Source: Glandiceps talaboti
Lineage: Eukaryota; Hemichordata; Enteropneusta; Spengelidae
Length of the DNA: 64,000 nt
Direction of reading: 5' to 3'
NCBI RefSeq assembly: GCF_964340395.1
Contig: NC_135555.1
Coordinates: 16,668,246 to 16,732,245 of the forward strand
In this document: positions 24,445-38,407 of the stretch, piece after piece
How positions within the stretch are numbered: position 1 is the stretch's first letter
Layout of the letters: each line of letters starts with the position of its first letter
Position numbers and translations under genes: made by a program
Notes under the pieces: model-generated
Databases searched by the model: none
What the model was told of the DNA's origin: nothing
What the model saw: the letters and a program-made list of their open reading frames with translations, nothing else

Positions 24445-26525
24445 AATATTACAAAGTTGTGTATTTCTTTCCATTGTGAATATAACAAAATTATGTATAT
24501 TTCTTTCCATGGTGAATATTACAAAGTTGTGTATTTCTTTCCATGGTGAATATTAAAAAAGTTGTATATTTCTTTCCATGGTGAATATTACAAAGTTGTG
24601 TAATTCTTTCCATGGTGAATATTACAAAGTTGTATATTTCTTTCCATGGTGAATATTACAAAGTTGTATATTTCTTTCCATGGTGAATATTACAAAGTTG
24701 TATATTTCTTTCCATGGTTAATAAAACTGAGTGTGTCGAAAAGTTTGTCCTGTCAATACTTTCAATCTGTTTATGAATTTGATCATAAAAAAATTGTTGT
24801 GAGATCTATAGCACCTGCTTCATATATGCTAATCTTTACCACAGGGGCTCGAAAGCGGCCAGTAAAGTAACGCAATGCTTTATTGTTGTATTAACCACAG
24901 CATTTTCTGGATGCCATCATAAAAATAAAGTAAACCATTTGAAAATCTGAAAACTTGTCTATTGATTTTGTTTCGTTTTTGTTCCAATATATTGATTAAA
25001 TTAAAACAATAGCAAATGAATACCAGAAACTTTAACAAAGAAATGAATTACTCAGTCGTGAGGCGTTTTGTCGCTAAATCCCAACACCGATATTTGTTTT
25101 GTGACAGTCTTCCTCTAGACAAGCTGATTATCCCCAGTTATCTTACCACACTGTTCACCCATCACTCGTGTGAGACCCACCGGTCTCCTCACATCACAAC
25201 TAAAAACTGATTCATTGTATGATTGTCAGCGGTGATGTATATATATATATATTTGTTCTGATATTACGATACTTTAGTGGCAGTGGTGGGATGTTGCAGC
25301 AATGAGACGTGGTAGTACGTGGTGGGATGCCAAAATAACAAAATAAAGTTAAGTGAGATACAAATGTCATCCTCCCCTGATTCCATTTTCTAAAATATAG
25401 CACTTCCGAGAACCGATTTGTTAAAAGTGACACCAACGCATTTCAATCTCTGTAAGTAATAACTGAAGGCTCCCTTATCTTAGATAAAATGTCATGTGTG
25501 TTCGCTTGAGGACAAACTATATATATATATATATCGTACATTCCGACATTGTTTGTTTAGATAAAACAGTAGATGGCGTGGTTGTGATGTCGACACTGAT
25601 TTCACCGAGAAGCGCCAAATTCTAATATTTCTTTGTGTAGATATCGAATTCTCTGATCAAAACTTTCACTTCATTCTCAGTGTGAACAGTTACGAACTAT
25701 TTGAGCAAGTCATGTTCGAATATATTTGGTTGGACCCCAGCCGAAATAAAAGCCTCGAAATGGATGGTACGTTTTAAAGATGTGTAATCACATAACCATA
25801 TTTGATAAAAAAATAAAATATTATAGTGAAATCTTGGATATTGGCGATTTGTATTGTCGATTGGGCTCTAGACTGTCTTTGAACAAAAATAGATTCACGC
25901 CAAATAGCAACAAAAATAAGGATTATGCCGATGTGTATTTACGCGTCCACATATCGGTATGGTTATCTTACAATGTACAGGTCACTCTAAGGGCAGCTAT
26001 TGTTTGATGTTGATCTGGCACAAACCGGCACGATATTTTGAACAGGGACAGAACCGCCTCTCCCGATGTGCCCTTAACCAGTTCAAACCTTCCAAAGTCG
26101 GCTACCAATAATGAAGACACATGACCATTACGATACTAAACTCTTATTATGTTTGCCGATTTCAAACTTTGGTAAGAAGTTGTACTAAGTACAAAAAGTA
26201 AGGTTGATTTTGATGGGTTTTCTATTTCAGAAGACAATCATGTGTAGTACTAACTACACAAATGTAAAAAAAAATCGAGCTTTCAGTTGTCTCGGATTCG
26301 AATTTAACATTTCGAATGTACAACACAATATATTTAGTCTGATTTGATCCAAATGAGGTCATCATATAATCTTACCAACTTCGCTACATATTCTTTGCAT
26401 AGGCTATATGTATCTTCTGGTGATTCATTGAATGAATGAATGAATGAATGAGTGAGTGAGTGAGTGAGTGAGTGAGTGAGTGAGTGAGTGAGTGAGTGAG
26501 TGAGTGAGTGAGTGAGTTGTTGAGT
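24445..26525 (+). repeat. 2.08-kb direct repeat, copy 2
   Basis: Second copy of 20885-22965 (offset 3560), including the 34-base array at 24445-24725 and the terminal (GAAT/GAGT)n tract. The match ends at 26525, where copy 2 continues into (GAAT)n and unique sequence while copy 1 continues into the TTG repeat of the LINE tail. Its left end abuts the truncated 5' side of the LINE. Confidence 0.92.
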
Positions 26526-27224
26526 GAATGAATGAATGAATGAATGAATGAAATTTACTTCACCAGATAACAAAAATAAACTGCACTTTCAAAGAAACAC
26601 GTGCATGTTACAAATAGACAAAATGAATACGAAAGAAATAAGCAATTGCTTTAAATGATTCATATGTAACAAAAACTTGGACTTTAAAAATTAAAAATTT
26701 TGTCGGAACAGACGATAAAATGTAACAATTTTTGTAATAATTAAGTGGCGCCAGATGATGCAATAGGATACAATGAAGCAAAGCCAGTGACGTTTTTGTG
26801 GCGCCACATAATACAATGTAGCAATGTTTACTACCATGACTCAGAATATGTCGTCCATACGGTCATACCCTGACCTTCAGTGTGTCCATTCTACCCATAA
26901 GTTTATGGTCGTCAGAGAACAGAGTCTAAAATCTATCTCCCTTCATTTTAAAATTGGCTAAAAACTTGTATAACACGATTATTAGTTTAGTTTTCGTTGA
27001 ATTCTCCGACGATGAGTAACGTTTATGTCTCTTGGGTGGGGAGGTTGGGGTGGGGAGTAGGGTTTGTTCTCGATAAACCGATAATTCAGTGAAACAAAAA
27101 GTTGAGATGGTTGCGTTCAATCTCCAATACCCCCTCCCCTTAGTGTTGCCTTACTATATCTTGTATGAATTCGTTATATTAGCACCAAGATTCTTTCCAA
27201 AATGTAAACCTGACGTAACATTTC

Positions 27225-27440
27225 ATTGCAACACACTTCTAACGACCTACCTTACTTCTTGCACGTGTTGGTATTGTCTCCCATATATGGTGTGTCCGTT
27301 CGCGTGATTTTCACCCCGGTACGGCGCGGTACGGTACAAGCAGCGATACAGAGATACGAATGGACGTATGGATCAATACTCGTTGAATTTTTGAACTATT
27401 ATCATATCTTGTTATGATCATTGTAATTACTCGGTTGGGT
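27225..27440 (+). repeat. Repeat family Z, copy 1
   Basis: Core reads GGTATTGTCTCCCATATATG then TCCGTTCGCGTGATTTTCAC and CCCGGTACGG. The same core recurs in degenerate form at about 29.1, 31.2, 31.75 and 33.2 kb, in the same orientation. The downstream part (GATACGAATGGACG, TATTATCATATCTTG) is also partly shared. Confidence 0.7.
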
Positions 27441-27787
27441 TGGTATGTTTTTATTAAAGTCAAAGCCGAGTTTATAGCGGATTTGTCTCGCAAGCATAGA
27501 CGTCAAAACGATCAAAATACTTAATACATAAAACCATTACAGAACTTTACTAATATAATGTTACTGCCGATTTATGTCTCCAATTTTACTGAACTCGTAT
27601 TCTAGCGTTGTTAGCATACTTAATAGCATACTAGCGGTTTCCCCGACATTTTTAATATACGTATAGTAAATTATGTCATTGAGTTGTGTCCAATGTTTGA
27701 ATTCTAGAAAGGACAAGTTGTGGTTACTTATAGTTCAGTACGTAGAATATAACCGGTATATGTTAATGTACAGAATTACTCCAAAAC

Positions 27788-27795
27788 ACAACAAT

Positions 27796-27827
<32 letters not shown>

Positions 27828-27828
27828 C
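27788..27828. repeat. (AAC)n microsatellite
   Basis: ACA/AAC trinucleotide run followed by CGAACGAACGAAC units and an AAACAAATAAACAAC stretch. Confidence 0.95.
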
Positions 27829-29084
27829 CGAACGAACGAACGAACAAACAAATAAACAACCCAACAAACGAACAAAAACAACGTACAGACTAAACTTACA
27901 AATGTATGATCCTTTAATAAACAAGAGAATACGACTTCAGTTGACTTGATATTGTGGTATTTTGGGACTGTATCATGTTTAGCGTCATATAGTCATTTCT
28001 TAAAAGCTACGCCAAGAAATAAAGGTATTTTCACAAACTTTGGGCAACGGAGAGTATTTTAACGATTTCACATCTATTTCTCATTAATTGTACACATAGT
28101 GGCATAGTTGCAACATGGGACTTAGCAGACATACATATGCATTAGATGAGCAATGAATATTCACGACTCCGTGCTTATTATATATTACGTTCAGATAAAT
28201 AGTTATGAATATTCATTTAATGTGCAACCTTAAATTTGGTCTAAAATGGTTGAATATTTGGCACATTTTAATAAAAAACAGCTACGATATTTGTCGACTA
28301 ATGAACTACCACTTGACATTCTGACGTCATGATTAAAATATTTACTATGATTTCTCATCACTATTTGTCGAGTAAGAAACAAACAGACAAACAAACAATA
28401 ATGTTACAATGCTGTTTCTTGAGAAAACGATTTGCTTAGCTGGGAAGTAACATTTTGATAACACGAACAATTTGTTCAATTTGTGGGGTTTTTATAAAAA
28501 AAGAAAAGAAAAAAAATAAGTTTTTCCAGTCACGGTTATTTTTTTAATCTGTTCTTTTTTTCTGTTTACTAGTACTTTAATTGTAAAATGGCATCGCAAA
28601 ATATTAAACCCCGAAAATGACATGTCAATGCCATGATAATTTATATCTTGTTCAACATTAAAGTTCAACTATAATGGTAAGTTCCATCTCAAAGTTGATT
28701 TTAGTTAAAACCTGTATGTTAAAATGGAGAGTTACGGAAAAAATGTGCTAAATATCTTTCAAGGGAAACAGGTTTGAAAATAACTCTTTCACTCCGTTGC
28801 TTTTTGAAGTATAGGGTAGGGTATACACTTTCTGGTTTTAAACTAAATTTGCTGAATGTAATTCATATTGACGAAATTTGAAAGTTAACTTTTCATTAAT
28901 AGTTAGCCCACTTTTCCGCCTCCCCTCCGCTCGTTTATAACCTACACTATTTTTTTTTCAGACTGTTAACCACTTCTGCTGGTCATATCGCACCATCAAA
29001 TGTATTTATCCCAGTAAAGGTAAAATTGACGAAAACAATACCGTAACTGTAACAGTTCATTAAGACTTTGAGTTTATCAATCTA

Positions 29085-29290
29085 CCATCAATCTACCTTA
29101 CTGGCTGGACGTGTCGGTATTGTCTCCCATATACCTTGTACCGTTCGAGTGACAGTCACCCCTATACAGTATGATACTGGCTGCCATACAGTGGTGCGAT
29201 TGGGTGATACTAACGCAATCAATACTAGTTTAAAATGATACTGCTTATCATATTTTGATTGTTTCCATTACTACACTGATTGAAGTGAAC
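29085..29290 (+). repeat. Repeat family Z, copy 2
   Basis: Contains GTCGGTATTGTCTCCCATAT followed by CCGTTCGAGTGACAGTCACC. More diverged than copy 1 downstream, but with a matching CTTATCATATTTTGAT-type end. Confidence 0.65.
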
Positions 29291-29849
29291 AACACATATT
29301 TTGGTTAAGGACATTGACACAAAAAGCCAATTTACTATACAAGTTACAATGTTCCCACTTGAAATCTCGAGTGTACAGTTTATACTCCGGTATGTTGGGA
29401 AATCGATGTCGTCCATGTCATTACGACGAACTCTCTGTCATAGCTGTGTGTGTATAAAGTTCACTCTTAAAAGCATACTGGGTCTCCTATACTCGAGCAT
29501 AGGCGAGAGAGAAACATGCTCTTATTGAAAAATTCTACATTGATTTATTTTAAAAAGAAAAGTCCTTTAATTTTGAACTAAGACTTCTTATAGAAATTTC
29601 GATTGCTTTGACCGAGCTAACATCGTTCATCCCTGCATAGAAGCAAATGTCAACATTTTTACAGACAACTAAAATTACCAGAAAGACATTATGTATTCTA
29701 AGATCATTTTTTGTAATACGCAAGTATTTCTGGTAAAGGGTGTTTAAAGGGACATAAAACTGAGTCTGTACGTGTCCGAGTGTGTTTTATTTGCTGCATA
29801 TTTTAGAGGTACTCGCAGTGTTGTACATATCGAAGCATAGTTTAAAAAT

Positions 29850-30326
29850 TTCACAGCGGCCAGAATTGTTTCACGCCGCAAGAAATCAGATCATATCTCC
29901 CCAGTTCTCAAGGATCTATTGGCTACCAGTCTACTACAGAATACATTACAAAATACTCTTGATGACCTACAAAGCTCTCAACAATGCTGCACCTAGTTAC
30001 ATATCGGATCTGATCAGTTATAAGCATGCTCCACGTGTACTTCGCTCTAACAACAAAGGTCTATTACACATCCCACCCTGCAAACTTAAATCCTATGGTG
30101 AACGTGCTTTTTCACGAGCTGCCCCGCAATTATGGAACAGTCTTCCGGTTGCTCTGCGTCAATCACCAACCCTGGACAAGTTCAGGAAAGACATTAAGAC
30201 TCATCTTTTTATGAGAACATTTTGATAAGAACTATTTTTAGTGTCCTGTAAAGTGCCTTTGAACATTCTGAGTAATGGATTCAGGCGCTATATAAATTGT
30301 TTGATTGATTGATTGATTGATTGATA
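29850..30326 (+). mobile_element. L2/CR1-type LINE 3' fragment
   Basis: The frame ending at 30225 encodes the C-terminus of a LINE ORF2: YWLPVYYRIHYKILLMTYKA, then LNNAAPSYISDL, ERAFSRAAPQLWNSLP and FRKDIKTHLF. This pattern is diagnostic of L2/CR1-group elements in animals. After the stop, a short 3' UTR contains GGCGCTATATAAATTG and ends in (TTGA)n at about 30301-30326, as usual for this group. RT core and endonuclease are absent (5' truncation). Before about 29850 the frame does not resemble the family. Confidence 0.85.
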
Positions 30327-30824
30327 GTTAACCACCACTCGCAATTGACTGAATAGAACTCAAACCTGGTATTAAGATATAAATCATAAATGGTCCGATG
30401 ACGTAATTTATCATACGTATAAAAAATGATCAGGAAATCTCCACTATGGAATCAACTGTTCTAACAATACCAGAATACAAATGTAATATTATAGAAGGTA
30501 TGCATCGACATTAACATTTGGAATGTGTTATCATCTCAGTATTTTCACTTGAGTAAAAAGTCACAAACTCGGCTTGTGTCACTTTAATACAAGTTTAATA
30601 ATGAAACTATATCAGAGTCACCAATTGAACAATTTAAGGCATCTAATTAGTATGTTCATAAAAAAAAACAGTTTTCGTATATATTAGTTGCGATACATTA
30701 TCTTCTTTGAACAGACGGTTTCTTGGAGGGGGGGGGGCGTAACTGTTCATGAATGTGTGTGTGTGATTATTAAAATCTGATCGTGACCGATATATTTCAT
30801 AATTTCACACTTCACACAATGTCT

Positions 30825-31088
<264 letters not shown>

Positions 31089-31204
31089 AACTATTATCAT
31101 TTATGCCTTTAAAAACCTCTCCGAAATTGATAAACATCTTTATATCCAGAATTCGTTAAATTGGTTAAAATTGCCTAGTAACTGTACCGTTGTGTACATC
31201 TCAC

Positions 31205-31410
31205 CCCATGTTTTGTCGTATACATCTATCAATCCACCTGTCTTCGTACTTGCACGTGTCGGCATTGTCTACCAAGTATGACGTGTTCTTTCGCGTGATG
31301 TTCACCCCGGTATATGGCACCATATAGATACAAATTAACCCATTGGGATCGATAGTCAGTTGAAATTCCACAACGTCTTATCATATCTTATCATATAATT
31401 ACTGGCGAAG
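31205..31410 (+). repeat. Repeat family Z, copy 3
   Basis: Contains TTGCACGTGTCGGCATTGTC, then TATGACGTGTTCTTTCGCGT and GATGTTCACCCCGGTA. Ends with TCTTATCATATCTTATCATA. Same orientation as copies 1 and 2. Confidence 0.7.
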
Positions 31411-31739
31411 AGAGCGTAGCCAGTGGACAAACTATACTGAACACAAAATTATATCGAACTCACAAGAAAGATCACACGCCCTCCCCCGAAATTGTATACA
31501 CAGTACATGTAAAAAAATGTAGTAAAAACTGATTTCGTAGATTTAACGAAAGAATTACTTCTTAAACACCGTTGCAGAAGTCTAGTCCTCCAGGAAGCAA
31601 ACCTGGACTCTGAAAATTGATTATTAGTATTCAATGAACAGTTCATGACCGATTTGCTATTAACCGAAAGACCCCTCCCCCTCCATTCATTACTTCAATG
31701 ACGGAACCAGGTACCGTGACCACATATTATCGATCGTCC

Positions 31740-31925
31740 CCCTCCTTCATTGATTACTCGCTGCACGTGTCGGCATTAATATTGTCTCCCATATATCCGT
31801 TCGCGTGACTTTCATCCTGGCCTGGTACGACATGGTGTTTACATCATAATTGACCGGGCACTGGTTAGCATGTCCACGGTGGTTTTATCATGTCATATCG
31901 TATCATTCTAATTATTTGGATGCCA
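31740..31925 (+). repeat. Repeat family Z, copy 4
   Basis: Contains GCTGCACGTGTCGGCATTAA, TTGTCTCCCATATATCCGTT and CGCGTGACTTTCATCCTGG. It has an internal insertion of ATTAATATTG-type sequence relative to the other copies. Confidence 0.65.
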
Positions 31926-32520
31926 CAGTTTATGGGACGGAAGAAATTTATTAACCCGATCATCCCAGAGGACAAACAACAATCCAACAACACTTGAGTT
32001 ATATTTAAATTTAGTTTGAGTTGTTGTCAACAATATGATGAAATTATAATGCTGGAAAACTCCATGACACATAGTGTGTATAAAGTTCACTGTTAAAAGA
32101 TTAGTGCATTGGGATATCTGTTGTGAGAATATGTAATTTTTTTCGATGAGGACATTTTTCATGCTCTTGAAAAAATAAAGTTCTAAAATTTTGACCAAAT
32201 AGGAATTCGGTTTCAAATTGTTTTAAATAAATATTTCACAACTTTGACCGAGCTAAGATTTTGAATATTTATCGACAACTAAAGTAACTCAAATATACAC
32301 TACGCAATCAAAGATGATGTGTTATGAATGTATGATATTTCCATTAAAGCTGCACTAAATATTATTTAGCTATTAAATAAAAATAAATATTAAACATTAT
32401 TAATAATAAATATTAAATTAATATTATATATTAATAATAATTATTAAATATTATTTATTTTTAAATATTATTTAGCTGCACTAGCTGTAAATGGAGTATT
32501 ATTTTTTTTCGATCAGTCAA

Positions 32521-32765
32521 CCAACAATATATTCAGCGAAAATTGTTAAAATACCAATAATTAGACATTGTAAATGTTAAGTGGAGGCCAATTTCGTCCA
32601 TAATCTGTACATTAACAGGCCGAAATTGTGATCGCGTTGAGGGGAGCGCTGATTTTATGGTGAGGACCCCAAAATAAATTTGAATGTATATATTGTGCCA
32701 TAGTGTGATAACTCCTACACAAATACGTTTATTCACAGGTGATTCGACACCAGGTGTAAAATATC
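32521..32765 (+). repeat. Interspersed repeat family Y, copy 4
   Basis: Begins CAACAATATATTCAGCGAAA and shares ATACCAATAATTAGACATTG with 16980-17240. Ends at a GGTGATTCGACACCAGGTGT-type segment. Outside it, matching stops. Confidence 0.7.
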
Positions 32766-33149
32766 ACAGGTAAATAATTATATCTAAGAAAATGCGATCT
32801 GTTAGTTGGATAAAAGATGACAGATTTGAAGCCAGCTACTAGTTTCATAGATGCATTCAAATTGCAAATCTCTAGCATCGTTGTACAGTAAAATCCACCG
32901 GGGCGAGAATAAACCTAACCGATCTATTTTAATTATGGTACAGAAGGACGATGAAGGCTGCAACTTTTAAACATGGCCTTATCTAAGTCATTATTTAATG
33001 TTTTGTGTAAACTTTGTATATTCTTCCTTCATTGCTGGTATTCGGGAGTGTTGAAAATTGCTAATACAGAGGAAAGACCGTTTACATTTATGTTTATGTG
33101 AAAATTGCCTTGTGTCGTTGAATGACTTCTCGATTCATCGGTTGACAGA

Positions 33150-33430
33150 CATCCCCTCCCTCCCTCATGTTTCGTCGAACACCGTAATCATTACACCGTC
33201 GGCGGACCTACCTACTCTCTGCACATGTCGGTATTGTTTTCCATGTATGACGTGTTCGTTCGCGTGATGTTCACCCCGATACGACAAGATAGAGATGTAA
33301 TTAACATTTTGGAGGGATACTAAGTTCACAATTTCACGGGAGTTTACCATTTCTTATCGTGATAATCGATTGGATGATATCTGAATCAAAGTTTTTGGCA
33401 AAGAAACTTTAATTGTTCCCGGCAGAGAGC
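33150..33430 (+). repeat. Repeat family Z, copy 5
   Basis: Contains CATGTCGGTATTGTTTTCCA, TATGACGTGTTCGTTCGCGT and GATGTTCACCCCGATACG. The preceding TGTTTCGTCGAACACCG-type segment resembles that before copy 3 (TGTTTTGTCGTATACATC), so the repeated unit extends further upstream. Confidence 0.7.
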
Positions 33431-35619
33431 CACTGGACATACTCGGACTACTCTATTTTTTAAACAGCCTTGCTGATAATTTTGTATAACACCGATATTT
33501 AGAGACTTACTCGAGAATAAATTCTTACACTTTATTTTTCTAGTAATAATCATTGTGAATATAACGTTACAGTGTATAAAATTTATTCCTCAAATCGCGA
33601 TTATCTTGTTACTAAAAGATGAAATGTTGTTTTGCATTACGGTGAAACTGTCCTTTGACTAGTAAACCACTTCAACGACACAATATACCACTTTAAGGAC
33701 TTCTTTTTGGTTTTGTAAAATTGTGCACCTAGTTGTTTTTAACTATAAGTGTGAAAAAAATAAAGTTTCAATCATTTGTACCGTGACCTAGAGCGGGTCT
33801 GGAATACTGTGCCTCTCGATCACTAGACTTCACCCTTAATTGTTACGCTATGAAGAGTTTTGAGCGACTTGAACTTTTCATATTCTTGTCGTTGATAACC
33901 TTGATACTAAGTTAAAAGGTATTTATAGTAAAATAATATCAGTATTCGAAAATATCCACCCATTTCTATTAAATTCTTTGGACAATCTGAAACCTTCAGG
34001 GGTTTTAGGCTGTTTGAGGTGCTTTGCAATGAAGTCATCGAGATCAACTTACAAGACCAGCGACCGACCAAACTTCCTCACAAATACCCTGAGATACTGA
34101 CAGCGAGAGTGATTCTGTAGAACCTTATTGTAAGTCAGTGTCTGCACGAGCTTCTTCTCTCTCTTTTAAAGAAAAAAAAAGTAGGTCCACCGTGTTTTTG
34201 GTCACGGTTTGACATTCGTTTCATCTTTTTTCGTCCACCGTGCTTTTCTCTTTTTTTTCGTTCTCGATACTTCGCGTGATGAGAATATAATTCGGGTAGT
34301 ACTAGTTTAAGCATTACGTTATTAGACAGTGGAGGACAATAACTATTCTGCGTATTGTCTCAAACCAGATATATGTACATGCATGTATTGCGCATTTTTT
34401 TGGACGAGTCTCTTGGGATTTCATTCCATGTAAGACTTCCCTACTAGACAACCCCGAGTTACTCATGATCAGTCGCAGTGACAATAAGTGTTTACAGCTG
34501 TTATGAAACCACATTGTGTTTCCTAATCAGCCGTGTGGGAATTTCTCTTGCGTGTACCACTCACCTGCGCGTAGCACCACAACGCCAATAGACAATGATA
34601 TGGTAGGGGGCGCTGTTCTAGATGCGATCGTTATACTGTACTGTTATACATATATTTTTTACTGCCCTCATGGTATACTTTTCATAAAAAGGTATTCCTT
34701 TAGGGGGGTTAAAAATCAAAGCTGAGTTCTCTTTCACGATTACTAGTATAAGTAATATTTGCCTTTCATTTAAGAATTGGTTCCAAAACCATACACAACC
34801 AACGTGAATACGCGTACGGATCGAGTTTTTTATTTACCTCATACTAATTCCTTCGATTATAGTCCTTTGTTTTGGATTTTTTTGTTCTGAAAGTTAGCGC
34901 TCTCCGATTTAGGAAGAAGGCGATCACTCTCAGGACAGCAAAATCGAAAACAGAGGAAAACAAAGGAAGAATATAGAGGTATATAAATCGATCGTGTTTA
35001 CTACATCTGGTTTTAAAGAGAAGCATTTCGCTTTTAGACAGATGGCAAACTACTTTTATAGCCTTTAGTCACAAATGTGTAGTGTATGTAATAAGCAGAC
35101 GAGATAACGCCATGAATATGACATTTCCATCAATTGTGCCAGATGTTCATTTTTGAAAAGACTTTTCAAAATTTTCACTATAATGTTCTAACGCATTATT
35201 TTTCGACTTTTTTATACGTTGTTGAGACGTACCTCAAAGAGAACACACTAGAACTATCTCTCCTGCAATTAGATCTTGTTCAAACGTTACTTGTAACTAT
35301 GTGCATATGAAGGTCATTTGAACCGAAACAAATTATAAAATTGGTTGCAGCATATTTCACTTTAGTTTTCTATGTTCATTCTTTAAAAGAATGTGTCTGT
35401 GGGTGTGTGAGTTAGGGACCAATCCGATTAAAATCTAAAGTTGAGAAAGCGACTCCCAGAACAAAACAAATGTCACAACACGATGGTAAATAAAGACACC
35501 TCAGATTTTAATCAGATTGGTTAGGGAGTAGTGACTATGATCTTGGGTGCGTGAGAGGCCATGCATACACACGTGTATTGTGTGACCTGGCAAGTCATCT
35601 ATGGCCAGAAGTCAGATAT

Positions 35620-36475
35620 TTTGCAAGAAATACATTTTTTTTTACATTTTACTCATACATGTTTTATACTTTTTAATAGAAGTTAGAAATCACATAGGGT
35701 TGTACGAAATACATTCTAGGGTCGGCTGACGGCCCGAAATATTTTTTAAAATACATTGAATACATTTTTTACATTCTAGGGTTGCACGACATACATTCTA
35801 GAATTGGGCGACGGGCTTTGGAGGTTGCACGAAATACATTCAATACATTTAATACATGTTTTATATTCTAGGACCTGAAGAAAAGTTAGTAATCATTTTT
35901 TCATACTGTGGTTGCACAAAATACATTCTAGAATCCGGCGTTGTTGGTGGGGGCTTGTATGAAATACATTTGATACATTTGATACATGTTTTACATTCTA
36001 TGGTTGCTCGAAATATATTCTAGTATGGTAGGTAGTCATGAAGAAGACTTACAGGTAATATACTATATGGATGGGTGATCGTTCGAGGAACTTGTATGAA
36101 TATGGTTCGGGGAACTGTCACAAAATACATGTAATACATTTGATACTCTTTATATTCTAGGATAGCACGAAATACATTCTAGAATGGGCGATGATCCGAG
36201 GAGCTTGCACGAAATACATTTGATATATTTAATGCATTTTTTACATTCTCGGGTTGTATGATATACATTCTAGAATCAGGCGACTGTCCGGAGAGCTTGC
36301 ATAAAATACCCCAGAATATATATAAAAAAATGTGTTAAATGTATTAAATGCATTTCGTACAAGCTCCCTGCACAATCGCTGGATTCTAGAATCTAAAATG
36401 TATTTTGTGCAACCCTAGAATGTAAAGAAATGTTTTAAATGTATCACATGTATTTTGTGCTATTTCCCCGGACTG
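35620..36475. repeat. Degenerate minisatellite with an inverted terminal segment
   Basis: Repeated variable units carry GAAATACATTCTAG, GATACATTTGATACATG and TACATTCTAGGGTTGCACGA with GG(C/T)GAC spacers. From about 36325 the units run in the opposite orientation (AATGTATTAAATGCATTTCG, TGTATTTTGTGCAACCCTAG), so the array can fold back on itself. Non-coding. Confidence 0.75.
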
Positions 36476-36482
36476 TCACCCG

Positions 36483-36486
<4 letters not shown>

Positions 36487-36520
<34 letters not shown>
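36487..36520. repeat. (CA)n microsatellite
   Basis: Short uninterrupted ACAC run directly after the inverted minisatellite. Confidence 0.95.
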
Positions 36521-36521
<1 letters not shown>

Positions 36522-38407
36522 TGCAATGACTGACATAAACAAACTACATATATTTTATAGCACAGAGACATGTAAAGATGCATTGCATCATATTGCATGA
36601 CTTTTGCTCTCCTCTGATCCATTTGTAGATTTGTTTTGTGACTGTTTTTGTAATTGTATATTTTCATATTTTCAATTTCTACATGGGCTTGGGGCCTGAT
36701 TCAAACAATAAATAGAATAAAAATAAAAATGTAAATGAATATATACATCATATTATTTCTGTATCAAACTTGGAACAGGCAAGGCAAGTTTGATATGATC
36801 ACGTTCACAGTGATAAATAATGTTTCAACTCACCTGTTCCTAGGCTATGTATTAGTGTCTGAAGTCTAGATCTGTTTATGGCTGTGGGAGAGATAACTTT
36901 AAAATGTGTCATATGGACAAATATTGACTTTCCTTAGTTCCATATCAATTCTTTTATTACAGTTACATGTGCGGGAATCTGGACAGATTGGTACAGTCAA
37001 TACTAATATAAAACTAATGTCGAGTTGCTTTATTTATATCATACATGTACTGAACCGCATAAAAATACATCTTCCGGTGTTGCGCTACAAGCCGAAGACA
37101 AAGAGTCGGTGTATTACCGATTTGAACTGTGAGGGCGTCGGTTATTTGTAGCCCTATCTACTTGTCCAGGTCATGTAAATACAACTAGTGCTGTAAGTAA
37201 TGTTAGAATACAGTACGTCGTAGGCTATCCACATGTCAAAAATAGAATTCTTATAAACATCTAGGGGAACTCGTCATTCGCTTACAGATGCGTTACTTCT
37301 AATGGGGGGGGGGGGGGACGCCTAGCACAACGAGGTACCATAGGCAACTATTCAAAAATATATATTCTCAGAAATGTGTTCCTGACCCGGAAACAATTCA
37401 TATAAGTTTACATCCTGGGTGAATCGGTCATTTAAGGTATTAACTTCCTGGTTTGACACTTTCAAGGTAAAGTAATCTTCTCTGATGTCAATTATGTACA
37501 GTTCATGTATGACATACTTCTCTTTACACGTAAATTGATCACATACCATATAATAGTGTCATTAACACGCCTTGGTTATTTTGAATGTGTATATGTTGTC
37601 ATAGTGCCGGACGGTAGATCAAAGTTTACACTCGCCGCACATCCTGTACATGTATGTATTGTTTGCACCGAACAGCGAACTCTTTCTTGTCCATAACATT
37701 TACACCATCTGATAAAATTACATCATGTGTGTTTAGGCAAAATGTGTAGATAATTACAGGAAAAAACCACAAGTTGGAGATCTGGAAAATATTTGAACAA
37801 TTGCTAGTAAAACGTCAGAATGCCACCGACAAACAACACGGTAACTGAATCCGGGAGTAGTGTCAACCTGACATGTTTCACCTTTCAAGTGTCTGACCTA
37901 CTTACATGGGACATGTATAGTGTGTACCGGGAGTGTGTGTGGAACCCGCTTTTGTATCTGTACGTTGACAACATTGAAAATACAAGATAAGAAACAAAAC
38001 GTACATATTTCAAAAGAACGTCAACGTGAATTTTGTTAAGTACTGCTGCTACATACTGTAGAGTGATAACATTGATAATACCAGATATACTGTTCGACAC
38101 TGGTGCTGAATCATTTCAAATGAAAATCAAAACACGTGGGTGCAATAATTGCTTCTTAACATGAATTGGTATCACATATTCAAAATCTGTGGGCTTCCTA
38201 TTGGTATGTTGATGCCATAATAGTTCATTGACCCTGGGCCAAGGTATGGACTGCATAGGCCTACAAATAATGAATATGCCAGCATCATTACTTGACGTTG
38301 ATAATTGAAAACGGGGAAAGTGAAATATTAAAGATGTTTCATGGTTGAATTAATTACATTTTGCCTTTCTGTGTTGACGATATTAGTTGATGGTCTACTG
38401 TCAAGAA

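Noticed and set aside
20885-26525. Reading the 2.08-kb direct repeats as LTRs of a retrotransposon
   Set aside because: The repeats do not start TG and end CA, no primer-binding site or polypurine tract was seen, and the internal part is a non-LTR (LINE) ORF fragment.
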